Positions 9,444 through 18,440 of a stretch of 35,246 nt of DNA are shown here, in pieces; position 1 is the first letter of the stretch, and each line of letters starts with the position of its first letter. The stretch is from Campylobacterales bacterium (GTDB lineage: Bacteria > Campylobacterota > Campylobacteria > Campylobacterales > JAABSR01). A program made the translations under genes and the position numbers. The DNA lies in the NCBI GenBank assembly GCA_011390245.1, contig JAABSR010000004.1, forward strand, positions 1-35,246, written 5' to 3'. The notes under the pieces were generated by a model, which saw only the letters and a program-made list of their open reading frames with translations, was not told where the DNA came from and did not search any database.

Positions 9444-10281
9444 TCAAGAGAAAAATGTCATTAGACAAAAAGGCTCTGATAGACATGTGATCATGAAGTA
9501 TGATTTTAAAGTTATAAACCCTAATGATGTAGTTGATGGGGAGCATGGAAAAGTAGATAAGAATCTAGTAAATGACATTAGTGAGAAAAAAGAGCTTCAA
9601 AAATCAAAACAGATAGATGGCACTCCTCCAAAAGAGCCACAGCAACAACCAGTGCAAGCACAAGAGAGCAGCGGTGTGGATAGTGGTTTGGTAGAAAAAC
9701 TACTCTCAAGGCATGATGATTTAGCAACTGCTCTAGCAAGTATCCAATCTGAGATAAAAAAACAGCAAGCAGAGCTTGAAGATAAGCTAAAGAATGAGAG
9801 AGATAGGGGATATAATGATGGTTATGAAAAAGGCAAGCAAGAGGAGAGGGAGAGATTGGAAGCCTCTGTAGAAGAGAGCAAAAAAAGTTTTGTAGAATCT
9901 ATTGAGCTGGTTTCTAAGGAGAGTGAAGCTTTTGAGGGCAAAATAGATAGCATAGAAAAAGAGCTAAGTGCAATAGCTACTGATATTGCAAAAGAGATTA
10001 TTACTGTTGAGGTAAAAGAGAGAGGCAAAGAGATAGCACTATCTCTAGCAAAGGCTCTTGTGGAGAACCTAAAAGAGGCTACAAAAATAAAAATAAAGGT
10101 AAATCCTGTAGATTTTGAGTATCTAAAATCAAATCTAAGCGAGGATAATAGAATCAAAGTTGAACCTGATAAGGCTATAGCAAAAGGTGGTGTAGTGCTT
10201 TTTAGCGACAAAGGAAATGTAGATGGAAATGTTATGAGTAGATATCAGACACTAAAAAGATCAATACTAGAGTCAAACTAA
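9436..10281 (+). CDS. fliH: Flagellar assembly protein FliH
   Basis: Between fliG and dxs; RGYNDGYEKGKQEERERLE and a FliH C-terminal domain. Annotated start is TTG at 9436; 9487 (GTG) or 9493 (ATG, MKYDFKVI) are alternatives. Confidence 0.85.
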   Translation: MSSQEKNVIRQKGSDRHVIMKYDFKVINPNDVVDGEHGKVDKNLVNDISEKKELQKSKQIDGTPPKEPQQQPVQAQESSGVDSGLVEKLLSRHDDLATALASIQSEIKKQQAELEDKLKNERDRGYNDGYEKGKQEERERLEASVEESKKSFVESIELVSKESEAFEGKIDSIEKELSAIATDIAKEIITVEVKERGKEIALSLAKALVENLKEATKIKIKVNPVDFEYLKSNLSEDNRIKVEPDKAIAKGGVVLFSDKGNVDGNVMSRYQTLKRSILESN

Positions 10282-10282
10282 A

Positions 10283-12133
10283 ATGGAATCAAAAAAAATA
10301 GATATAAAAATAACCTCTAAAGAGATAAAAGATCTAAGCATTGAAGAGCAAAAAGAGCTCGCAGTAGAGATAAGGGGCAGAATCTTAGAGGTGGTAAGTA
10401 AAAATGGTGGGCATCTTAGTCCAAGCCTAGGTGCTGTTGAGTTGATAATTGGTATGCATGCTGTATTTGATATCAAAAGTGATCCATTTATTTTTGATGT
10501 ATCGCATCAAGCTTATGCACACAAGCTACTTACCGGCAGGTGGGAAAGTTTTGAGAGCTTAAGACAATTTGGCGGAGTTAGTGGCTTTACGAAACCTTGT
10601 GAGAGCGAGTTAGACTATTTTATTTCAGGTCATAGCTCCACCTCCATCTCTTTAGCAGTTGGTGCTGCAAAGGCTATATCTCTAAATGGAGAGAAAAGAG
10701 TTCCTATTGCTCTTATTGGAGATGGCTCTATGAGTGCTGGGATGGTTTATGAGGCTTTAAATGAACTAGGGGATAGAAAGTATCCTGTTGTGATTTTATT
10801 AAATGACAATGAGATGAGCATTGCTGAACCAATAGGTGCAATAAGCAAATATCTCTCTCAAGCACTAGCTGGAAAGTTTTTTCAATCAATAAAACATAGA
10901 GTTGATAAACTTCTTACGCACATGCCAGAGAGTGCAACATATCTAGCAAAAAGATTTGAAGAATCGCTAAAACTTATAACTCCTGGAATTCTTTTTGAAG
11001 AGCTAGGAATCGACTATATTGGTCCAATTGATGGTCATAACCAAAAAGAGGTGATAGAGACGCTAAAACAGGCAAAAGAGTTCGGATCTCCTGTGATAGT
11101 TCATGCTCAAACATTAAAGGGCAAAGGTTATGAGATAGCAGAGGGGCAGCTTGAGCGATGGCATGGAGTAGGTCCTTTTGATGTAGAGAGTGGCAAAATA
11201 CTCAAAAAAAGTTCAATCCAATCACCCACTGAAATCTTTTCGCTAAAACTACTAGAGCTTGCCACAATAAATAAAAAGATTGTTGGAGTGACTGCTGCTA
11301 TGCCTAGTGGGACAGGGCTAACACCTTTGATTGAGAAATTTCCAGATAGATTTTGGGATGTAGCAATAGCAGAGCAACACGCTATAACATCCATGGCAAC
11401 TTTGGCAAAAGAGGGATACAAGCCTTTTGTAGCTATATATTCCACTTTTCTCCAAAGGGGGTTTGATTCTATAATCCATGATGTCTCATTGATGAGCTTG
11501 CCTGTAGTTTTTGCAATAGATAGAGCTGGAATCGTAGGAGAGGATGGAGAGACTCATCAGGGGATTTTTGATATCTCCTATCTTAGGCTTATACCAAATA
11601 TCACTCTACTTGCACCAAGAGATAACCTCTCTTTGCAAAGAGCCATAGAGTTTGCTTCTAATGCAGATTCACCTGTAGCTTTTAGATACCCTAGAGGCTC
11701 TTTTGCTAGTGAATCTTTTGGGGAAGATACTCCTTTTGAGCTAGGAAAATCTCAGATGATAAAAGAGTGCAAAGGTGAAGTCTTGTTTGTAGGCTATGGA
11801 AATGGCGTAGCAAGAGCTTTTGAGGTTTCAAAGAGGCTAGAAAAAAATATCTCTATTTTAGATTTGAGATTTGTAAAACCTCTTGATGAAGAGAAGCTAA
11901 AAGAGCTATCTACAAAATATAAAAGATGGTTTATTTTTAGCGATAGTATAAAAATAGGTGGCGTTAGTTCAGCTATTTTGGAGTTTTTTGTAAAGGCTGA
12001 AATTTTTGGGGTAGAGGTTGTATCTTTTGAGCTAGAAGATGAACATGTTACTCATGGAAACACAACAGATATAGAGAGATATCTTAAAGTGGACATAGAA
12101 TCTTTGACCAAAAGGGTTATTGAAAAACTCTAA
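10283..12133 (+). CDS. dxs: 1-deoxy-D-xylulose-5-phosphate synthase
   Basis: GHLSPSLGAVELIIGMHAVFD, DVSHQAYAHKLLTGR, GDGSMSAGMVYEALN, YIGPIDGHN, DRAGIVGEDGETHQGIFD. Confidence 0.97.
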   Translation: MESKKIDIKITSKEIKDLSIEEQKELAVEIRGRILEVVSKNGGHLSPSLGAVELIIGMHAVFDIKSDPFIFDVSHQAYAHKLLTGRWESFESLRQFGGVSGFTKPCESELDYFISGHSSTSISLAVGAAKAISLNGEKRVPIALIGDGSMSAGMVYEALNELGDRKYPVVILLNDNEMSIAEPIGAISKYLSQALAGKFFQSIKHRVDKLLTHMPESATYLAKRFEESLKLITPGILFEELGIDYIGPIDGHNQKEVIETLKQAKEFGSPVIVHAQTLKGKGYEIAEGQLERWHGVGPFDVESGKILKKSSIQSPTEIFSLKLLELATINKKIVGVTAAMPSGTGLTPLIEKFPDRFWDVAIAEQHAITSMATLAKEGYKPFVAIYSTFLQRGFDSIIHDVSLMSLPVVFAIDRAGIVGEDGETHQGIFDISYLRLIPNITLLAPRDNLSLQRAIEFASNADSPVAFRYPRGSFASESFGEDTPFELGKSQMIKECKGEVLFVGYGNGVARAFEVSKRLEKNISILDLRFVKPLDEEKLKELSTKYKRWFIFSDSIKIGGVSSAILEFFVKAEIFGVEVVSFELEDEHVTHGNTTDIERYLKVDIESLTKRVIEKL

Positions 12134-12161
12134 ATCTCTAGTTGAAAGTATCTATTCAAAA

Positions 12162-12206
12162 ATGGGAGGGATTAGCACTTTTTGCTATCCATCCCCTTTT
12201 GTTTTT
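12162..12206. terminator. Bidirectional intrinsic terminator between convergent dxs and sorB
   Basis: aaaaatGGGAGGGATTAGCActtttTGCTATCCATCCCcttttgttttt: near-perfect stem (one mismatch, one bulge) with a T tract on the right and an A tract on the left. Confidence 0.85.
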
Positions 12207-12221
12207 AATATAAATATAAGT

Positions 12222-12617
12222 CTAATTTTTCCATTCTACTTTTAGAGGTGGTCTTCTATAGACTTTACTAGGAGCATAGTGAGTTGCAAGGTATTCTAAG
12301 ATTATAGGTTCATTTTCACCTAAATCCCACAGGCCTTGAGTTTTTTGCATCCATACAATTCTCTCTTTCCACTTTTGCTTATCGCCCTTGTTTGATGTAA
12401 TAAATGCTGAAGAGTGACATGAAACACAATTTGCTTTTGTCTCTTCAAATCCTTTTGCTATAATCAATCCAGTTTCAGCATCTAATTTACCGCTACTCCC
12501 TTTCGCAGAGGAGGCTTTTGTCTCTTTTTTATCTGTTGTTGTTGCCATTTTTGAGCTACATCCAGCAAATCCCAATATGGAAAAAGCAAGAATCACTGAT
12601 ACCAATTTTTTATTCAT
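12222..12617 (-). CDS. sorB: Monoheme cytochrome c lipoprotein, probable sulfite dehydrogenase subunit SorB
   Basis: ATG at 12617 (MNKKLVSVILAFSILGFAGCSS, lipobox); single CVSCH heme motif; immediately downstream of the molybdoenzyme gene. The ORF track extends to 12671. Confidence 0.75.
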   Translation of the reverse strand: MNKKLVSVILAFSILGFAGCSSKMATTTDKKETKASSAKGSSGKLDAETGLIIAKGFEETKANCVSCHSSAFITSNKGDKQKWKERIVWMQKTQGLWDLGENEPIILEYLATHYAPSKVYRRPPLKVEWKN

Positions 12618-12685
12618 GTATAATCCTTCCTGGCTTAATAAGACAAACCTACTTACTTTGCAGTAGAGCAAGTCTTTTGTATGTT

Positions 12686-14041
12686 TTAAACTACTTTTAT
12701 GGCTATTCTATGGCAAGCATTATTGAGGTATCCTCTTGGATTCCATGCAGGTAGTACCATAGGTTGAGAAACTCCTTTTTCATCTACTGCTCTTGCCCAA
12801 AGTTCATAATAGCCAGTCTGAGGAAATTTCACTTCTGCTTCAAATTTTTGCCATGCAAGTCTATTTTTTGGAGCATATAGTTTTGCTTTTGTCCAAGTAG
12901 CACCATAATCAATAGAGACATGAACCTCTTTTACACTCAAATCACCAGCCCATGCTTTACCTCTTAGAGGAAAACTTTCACCAACTTTTGCACCAACTCC
13001 ACTCTCTGGATATGTTATGATCGATTTTACTGGCATAGATTCTATTACGCACATATCTTTATTATCAACCTTTGTGCCTGGATCAACTGGGTTACAAGGT
13101 ACTCTATAGCTTTGACCTGTCATCTTAGGGCCATCATGCTCTTTATTTCTAACTACTATTCTACTTAGCCATTTTCCACTCGTAGATGCAGGCCAGCCAC
13201 CGCATACCATTCTTAGAGGATAACCATTTTGATAAGGTATATCTTCACCATTCATTGCCCAAGCAATAAGTGATTCATCTTCCATAGCCTTATGAAGCGG
13301 AACACCTCTTGAGATCACCACTTTACTAGGGTCTCCACTTAGATGAACATCAGCACCATAATATCCAACATACACAGCATCATCTTTTAGCCCTACATAC
13401 TCTAGCACATCTTTTAATCTAACACCTGTCCAAGTTGGGCAGCCTATAGCACCAACCTGCCATTGATTTCCTGAAGCTGGTGGATTGAACTCAGCTCTCC
13501 CATTTCCGCCACACTCTATCTGTAACTGATATGTATAGTGTTTAAATTTACTTTTTAGCTCATCTATTGTAAAGGTTACTGTTCTTTTAGTAGATTCACT
13601 ATCTCTACCTGTTGAGTGCTCGTTTGCATCTCCACCAATTGTCAAAACCCACTTTTTAGAATCTGGATTTGCTGGCGGAGCTCCATTATTTCTAATAAAA
13701 AGCTTATCTGCTGGAGTGATGTCATCATCTAGAAGATGTGGTGGCATCTCTGCGTTGATAGGTCTATCATTTAAAACAATCAAACCTGGATGTTTGCCCT
13801 CTATTTTGAAGTCACTATTTGCATTTGCTAAAGCTGCAGGTATTAAACCACCTGGCATCTTGTCTGCAAAAGGTATATTTGAACCAACAGCAGCCATCAT
13901 CGCCAAAAGCCCGCTCTTTTTCAAAAACCCTCTTCTGCTAACAGGATCTACCTCTCTACCCCATACCTCTAGATCTGCCTTTTCTGGATCCTCTGCGTAC
14001 AACTCATGTATGCCTCTGTACTCTTTGTCGTTTTTCCCCAT
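12686..14041 (-). CDS. sorA: Sulfite oxidase-family molybdoenzyme (SorA/SoxC-like), Tat-exported
   Basis: SRRGFLKKSG twin-arginine motif; LQIECGGNGRAEFNPPASGNQWQVGAIGCPTWTGVRLKDVL (molybdopterin Cys); MNGEDIPYQNGYPLRMVCGGWPASTSGKWL; C-terminal Mo-co dimerisation domain. RBS aggag before ATG. Confidence 0.85.
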   Translation of the reverse strand: MGKNDKEYRGIHELYAEDPEKADLEVWGREVDPVSRRGFLKKSGLLAMMAAVGSNIPFADKMPGGLIPAALANANSDFKIEGKHPGLIVLNDRPINAEMPPHLLDDDITPADKLFIRNNGAPPANPDSKKWVLTIGGDANEHSTGRDSESTKRTVTFTIDELKSKFKHYTYQLQIECGGNGRAEFNPPASGNQWQVGAIGCPTWTGVRLKDVLEYVGLKDDAVYVGYYGADVHLSGDPSKVVISRGVPLHKAMEDESLIAWAMNGEDIPYQNGYPLRMVCGGWPASTSGKWLSRIVVRNKEHDGPKMTGQSYRVPCNPVDPGTKVDNKDMCVIESMPVKSIITYPESGVGAKVGESFPLRGKAWAGDLSVKEVHVSIDYGATWTKAKLYAPKNRLAWQKFEAEVKFPQTGYYELWARAVDEKGVSQPMVLPAWNPRGYLNNACHRIAIKVV

Positions 14042-14068
14042 GAGACTCTCCTATAAAGTAGTAAGTTT

Positions 14069-14093
14069 ATTAATAAATATAATATTTATTAAT
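14069..14093. promoter_or_regulatory. Perfect 12-1-12 A/T palindrome upstream of sorA, candidate operator
   Basis: ATTAATAAATAT-A-ATATTTATTAAT, 28-52 bp upstream of the sorA start codon (minus strand). Confidence 0.5.
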
Positions 14094-14133
14094 CTATGTA
14101 CTATATAAGATTATAACTTAAACTAATACTATA

Positions 14134-17100
14134 TTATTCATCTTTATGGTTAATTTTATTAACAACTGCATACAGAGTAGGCAGATAAAATAGTGTAAGA
14201 ATTGTGCCCCATGCAAGACCAAAACCTAGAGAAACAGCTAATGGCTGTAGCATTTTTGCTTGACCTGAAGGGAAAAATATCAAGGTTGAAAGCCCAACAA
14301 GTGTAGTAATTGATGTCAAAACTATTGGACGAACTCTTATGGCAGCTCTTTTCAATAACTCCTCTTTTGTTTTTGCACTTCTAATAAACTCAAGCATAAC
14401 TATCCCATCATTTATCACAACTCCAGCAAGCCCCAAAATCCCAATGATTGAAGGCATAGTCAGATTTAGTCCCATGATCGCATGGCCAATAGCTACCCCT
14501 AGAAGAGAAAATGGGATAATTGAAAGAATCATAAAAGTATATTTAAAAGAATCAAACATAAATAGAAGCGATAAAAACATCAAAAATAGAGCAATAATAG
14601 ATGCAACAAGCATATCATTCTTCATCCTCTCTGTTTGCTCTTGCTCGCCTCCTAGAGTAACCTCTATACCCTTTTTTGATGCTATTTTTTCTATTGTAGG
14701 CTTTAGTTTTTCTATCACCTCCATAGAGGTAATACTGCCCGCTTCTACAAAGCCAAAGAGACTTTTTTGTTTCTCTCCATTTTCTTTAATAATCTTCTCA
14801 AAACTTACAACCTCTTTTAAGTTTATAACATCTATAACCCTAACCACCTTTCCATCTTCTAACATTATATTTATATCTTTGAAGTTTTCAAAGCTATCTT
14901 TGTTGATGCTCTCGGTTACTATCTCTACAATCCCAGAGTCATCAAAGGTTTTTGCTTTTGAGCTTGATAGATAGAGTGAGCTTAGAAATTTTGCTAGATA
15001 TGCTTCTGAGATACCTAGAGATTCTCCATATTGGTTTATCTCTATTTTTAGCTCAGGGATACCTATTTTTGCATCATCTCCAATATTTACTACCCCCTCT
15101 ATCTTTGAGAGTTCTTCTCTTAGGAGGGCAATATTTTGATTTAAAAGTTCATCATCGTTTGATTTTAGTTTTATCTCTATATCCTTTTTTACCACCCCTG
15201 CTCTTTGACCCTCTATATTTAGCTCTTCTAGGTCTAATCTCTCTTTAAATCCACTCAAAAGAGCTTTGATTCTACTCTCTAGCTCAAAGGTTTTGACATC
15301 TCTAATCTTCTCTTCATTCTCAAAATCAAAAGATAGAATTGGTGTAATATACTTATCAACTATGTTTTCGCCAATGGATTCATAAAGCTCTACAAATATG
15401 ACAAACACATTTTGTGCACTCTCTCCATCATTATCACTTCCGCTCATCCTAAAACCAGATACTGCAGTGGTTGATTTGATAAAAAGCTCCTCTTTTCTCT
15501 CCAGTAGTGCTCTCTCTATCTCTTTGACAAGCTCATGTGTCTCTTCAAGCTTTATTGATGGGTCAAATTTTCCATTTATATAGATAGTGGTGCTATCAAA
15601 TGGTGGAAAAAACTGAAATTTTAGTGCTTTAAATCCAAAAACTGTGGCAAGTGGAATAAAGATAAGAAAAAAAATAAGAGTAATATTTTTGTGAATTAGT
15701 AGCCTATTTATGATTTTTTTGTATAGATTGTTTACCTTATCCCAGCTTAGAGTTTTGGATTCTTTTTTCAAAAGATGTTTTGCATGTGTTGGTAAAAAGA
15801 AAAAAGATTCTATCAAAGAGGCGATTATCAAAATAGATATAGCAATAGGTATCATCTTGATAAACTGACCCATCTCCCCACTAAGAAGTAGCATTGGAAT
15901 AAAGGCAAACATAGTGGTAAGTGTAGCCATGACAACAGGCATAATAACCTCTTTTGCTCCAGTAAGTGCCGCCTCTTTTGGTGGCATACCCTCCTCTATA
16001 TGTCTTTGAATGTTTTCAGAGACAATAATCGCATCATCAACTAAAACGCCTATAGCTATAAGTGCCCCAAGGAGCGAGACCATATTTATTGTGTTTCCAC
16101 TTAGATTGAAAAATATCAAACCTATCACAAATGAGAATGGAATCCCAGCTGCTACAACTATAGATATCCTTCCATTTATAAGAAAATACATAAGTATGCT
16201 TACAAGCAAAAAGCCTAGAGCGATATTTGAGATAACTGTATTTAGCCTATTTTCTATATATACAGATGTATCAGAATATGGTTTTATGCTGACATATTGA
16301 AGTTCACTCTCTAAATCATTAAGCATATTTTTAACCACTCTGCTTAGTTCAATAGAGTTACCTTCTTCATCTTTTGAGATATTTATATTAAATGAATTCT
16401 CTCCATTGAAACTAGAGATAGTATCGCCCTCTGGATATCCTATGGAGACTTTTGCAATATCTTTAAGCCTTATCCTTTTGCCCTCAACACTAAGAAAGCT
16501 ATTTTCATATTCGCTCTCTCCAACCTTGCCATAAGTTGTAGATAAAAAGAGGTGTTTTCCCCTCTCTTCAATTTTTCCTATTGGATATATATATGATAGA
16601 TTTGATATTGCAGAGATTACGCCATTTTTGGAGAGGTTGTAGGCATCTATTTTTTTTGTGTTCAGCTCTATTTTTATCTCTTTATCAGATTCTCCATATA
16701 GGGCTATATCTGTTAGGTGTTCTATTTTTGAGAGTTTTGTTTTTATATCTTTTGCTATGGAGAGAAGCTCATCTTTTCCTAGCTTACCTGATGCAATTGA
16801 AACTTGCATAAGTGGTATTTTACCCTCAAGATGGGTAGCTATTGGCTCATCCATATCACTTGGAAAATCCCTTTTTACCTTAGAGATAGAATCCTTTATC
16901 TCTCTTAGGATATCATCCTTATCAGCTCTCTCTTTGAGTGTGATAACCATGCTAAACATGCCTGATTTTATTGATGATTCTACTTTTGTGATACCTGAGA
17001 TATTTTTGATCTCATCCTCTATATTTGTAACGGCAATCTTATCTAGATTGTCTGCACTTGCTCCTGCGTATGAGCCAGAGATCATTATTTTATCTAGATT

Positions 17101-17220
17101 CATTGTAGGAAATATCTCTTTTGGTATGACAAGATAGGAGTAGATTCCAGCAATAAGTAGAAAAAGAGCCATCACATAATTTAGTCTAGATCTATCTAAA
17201 AAAAACTCAATCATGCTCAC
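14134..17220 (-). CDS. RND-family efflux transporter (AcrB/HAE1-like inner-membrane permease)
   Basis: 1028 aa; LDRSRLNYVMALFLLIAGIYSYLVIPKEIFPTMNLDKIMISGSYAGASADNLDKI; GVLVDDAIIVSENIQRHIEEG; GLAGVVINDGIVMLEFI; two sets of TM segments. Confidence 0.93.
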   Translation of the reverse strand: MSMIEFFLDRSRLNYVMALFLLIAGIYSYLVIPKEIFPTMNLDKIMISGSYAGASADNLDKIAVTNIEDEIKNISGITKVESSIKSGMFSMVITLKERADKDDILREIKDSISKVKRDFPSDMDEPIATHLEGKIPLMQVSIASGKLGKDELLSIAKDIKTKLSKIEHLTDIALYGESDKEIKIELNTKKIDAYNLSKNGVISAISNLSYIYPIGKIEERGKHLFLSTTYGKVGESEYENSFLSVEGKRIRLKDIAKVSIGYPEGDTISSFNGENSFNINISKDEEGNSIELSRVVKNMLNDLESELQYVSIKPYSDTSVYIENRLNTVISNIALGFLLVSILMYFLINGRISIVVAAGIPFSFVIGLIFFNLSGNTINMVSLLGALIAIGVLVDDAIIVSENIQRHIEEGMPPKEAALTGAKEVIMPVVMATLTTMFAFIPMLLLSGEMGQFIKMIPIAISILIIASLIESFFFLPTHAKHLLKKESKTLSWDKVNNLYKKIINRLLIHKNITLIFFLIFIPLATVFGFKALKFQFFPPFDSTTIYINGKFDPSIKLEETHELVKEIERALLERKEELFIKSTTAVSGFRMSGSDNDGESAQNVFVIFVELYESIGENIVDKYITPILSFDFENEEKIRDVKTFELESRIKALLSGFKERLDLEELNIEGQRAGVVKKDIEIKLKSNDDELLNQNIALLREELSKIEGVVNIGDDAKIGIPELKIEINQYGESLGISEAYLAKFLSSLYLSSSKAKTFDDSGIVEIVTESINKDSFENFKDINIMLEDGKVVRVIDVINLKEVVSFEKIIKENGEKQKSLFGFVEAGSITSMEVIEKLKPTIEKIASKKGIEVTLGGEQEQTERMKNDMLVASIIALFLMFLSLLFMFDSFKYTFMILSIIPFSLLGVAIGHAIMGLNLTMPSIIGILGLAGVVINDGIVMLEFIRSAKTKEELLKRAAIRVRPIVLTSITTLVGLSTLIFFPSGQAKMLQPLAVSLGFGLAWGTILTLFYLPTLYAVVNKINHKDE

Positions 17221-17223
17221 CCT

Positions 17224-17511
17224 TTAAAATTCTATATCTGTCACTAGATGTTTAAACTTCATATCTTCTAGCTCTTTTTTTAGCTTTTGATTCTCTTCTA
17301 TTAGGGTGGCTTCTTCTATTTGGAGTCTGTATATATCTTTGCTCAAAAAATATATGTTGTTTCTAAGATAGATTTTTGGCCCAAAAATCGCTACAGCTAA
17401 AAATAGCAGAGCAAACATGATAAGTAAAAATTTTGGCTCTAAATTGCCCTCTTTTTCTCTAAAATCATCATACTCTTCTAATAGTTGCTCTTTATCACCT
17501 ATGTTGCTCAA
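17224..17511 (-). CDS. Small bitopic membrane protein with coiled coil, candidate FtsL-like divisome protein
   Basis: 95 aa: cytoplasmic N-tail, one TM (FLLIMFALLFLAVAIFG), then heptad-like region NNIYFLSKDIYRLQIEEATLIEENQKLKKELEDMK; directly downstream of rsmH, overlapping by 4 nt. Confidence 0.6.
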   Translation of the reverse strand: MSNIGDKEQLLEEYDDFREKEGNLEPKFLLIMFALLFLAVAIFGPKIYLRNNIYFLSKDIYRLQIEEATLIEENQKLKKELEDMKFKHLVTDIEF

Positions 17512-18440
17512 TTCCCATCCTCATAAAAATCAAAAATCCTAAGTTTTGAAGACCTAGCTCTTATGTTTCTTTTGCACTCTTCTTTTGTTGGTGTTATTGG
17601 CTTTTTTGTTACTATTTTGCCAAGTGCGTTATCTCCTCCACACTCACATCTCATGATATCTTTTGGGCAGATACACTCTTTAGAGTACTCTTTAAATCTA
17701 TTCTTTATAATTCTATCTTCTAGAGAGTGAAAAGAGATTATAGCAACTCTTTTGCATTTTATAGCTACGATGTTTTGGAGTAGCTCTTCTAACTCTTTTA
17801 GCTCTTGATTTACCTCTATTCTGATCGCTTGAAAAGGAAGAGTGGCTGGATTTATTCTGCCCCCTTTTATGGTCTCTTTGCAAATCTCTGCAAGCTCTAT
17901 AGCACTTTTTATCTCTTTTTTGGCTCTATGTTTTATTATGTTTTCTGCCAAGCTTAGAGCACTACTTATCTCCCCATAATCTCTAAAAATTCGCACAAGC
18001 TCATCTTTTGAGTAGCTATTTATTACATCTTTTGCACTAAAGCTTCTATCTCTATCCATCCGCATATCTAGACTACTGCTATCAAATCCAAATCCTCTCT
18101 CTTTTTTATCTAGCTGCAAAGAGGAGACACCAATATCTGCCAAAACTCCACCTACTACCTCTCCTTTTAGTTCATGCAAAGCTTTTGAAAAAGGTAGGTG
18201 GATAAATCTTACTCTGTTTTTATACTCTTTTAGCCTCTTTTTTGAGAACTCTATAGCCTCTAAATCTCTATCAATACAGATTAGCTCCCTTCCACTTTTT
18301 GCTCTCAGAAGTGCCTCACTATGACCCCCATATCCCAAAGTACAATCTACCAAAGTGCCCTCTATATCATCAAAAGCCTCTACCACTTCCCTCTCCAACA
18401 CTGGAATATGTGGTATTGTAAGTTCATCCCTTTTTTGCAT
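17508..18440 (-). CDS. rsmH: 16S rRNA m4C1402 methyltransferase RsmH (MraW)
   Basis: IPVLEREVVEAF, VDCTLGYGGHSEALL, GVLADIGVSSLQLDKKERGFGF, PFQAIRIEVNQELKELEELL, SFHSLEDRIIKNRF. Confidence 0.96.
   Translation of the reverse strand: MQKRDELTIPHIPVLEREVVEAFDDIEGTLVDCTLGYGGHSEALLRAKSGRELICIDRDLEAIEFSKKRLKEYKNRVRFIHLPFSKALHELKGEVVGGVLADIGVSSLQLDKKERGFGFDSSSLDMRMDRDRSFSAKDVINSYSKDELVRIFRDYGEISSALSLAENIIKHRAKKEIKSAIELAEICKETIKGGRINPATLPFQAIRIEVNQELKELEELLQNIVAIKCKRVAIISFHSLEDRIIKNRFKEYSKECICPKDIMRCECGGDNALGKIVTKKPITPTKEECKRNIRARSSKLRIFDFYEDGN

Noticed and set aside
9822-10211. 129-aa ORF antisense to fliH
   Set aside because: Ser/Phe-rich shadow of the Glu/Lys-rich FliH coiled coil; no domain signal.
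14042-14133. AT palindrome upstream of sorA as a terminator for the RND gene
   Set aside because: It has no G/C pairs and no T tract after a GC stem, so it does not meet intrinsic-terminator criteria.
14339-17137. Long antisense ORFs (14339-14974, 14952-15248, 16010-16300, 16658-17137) opposite the RND pump
   Set aside because: Hydrophobic, Ser/Phe/Ile-rich translations typical of the complement of a membrane-protein gene; no recognisable domains or start signals.
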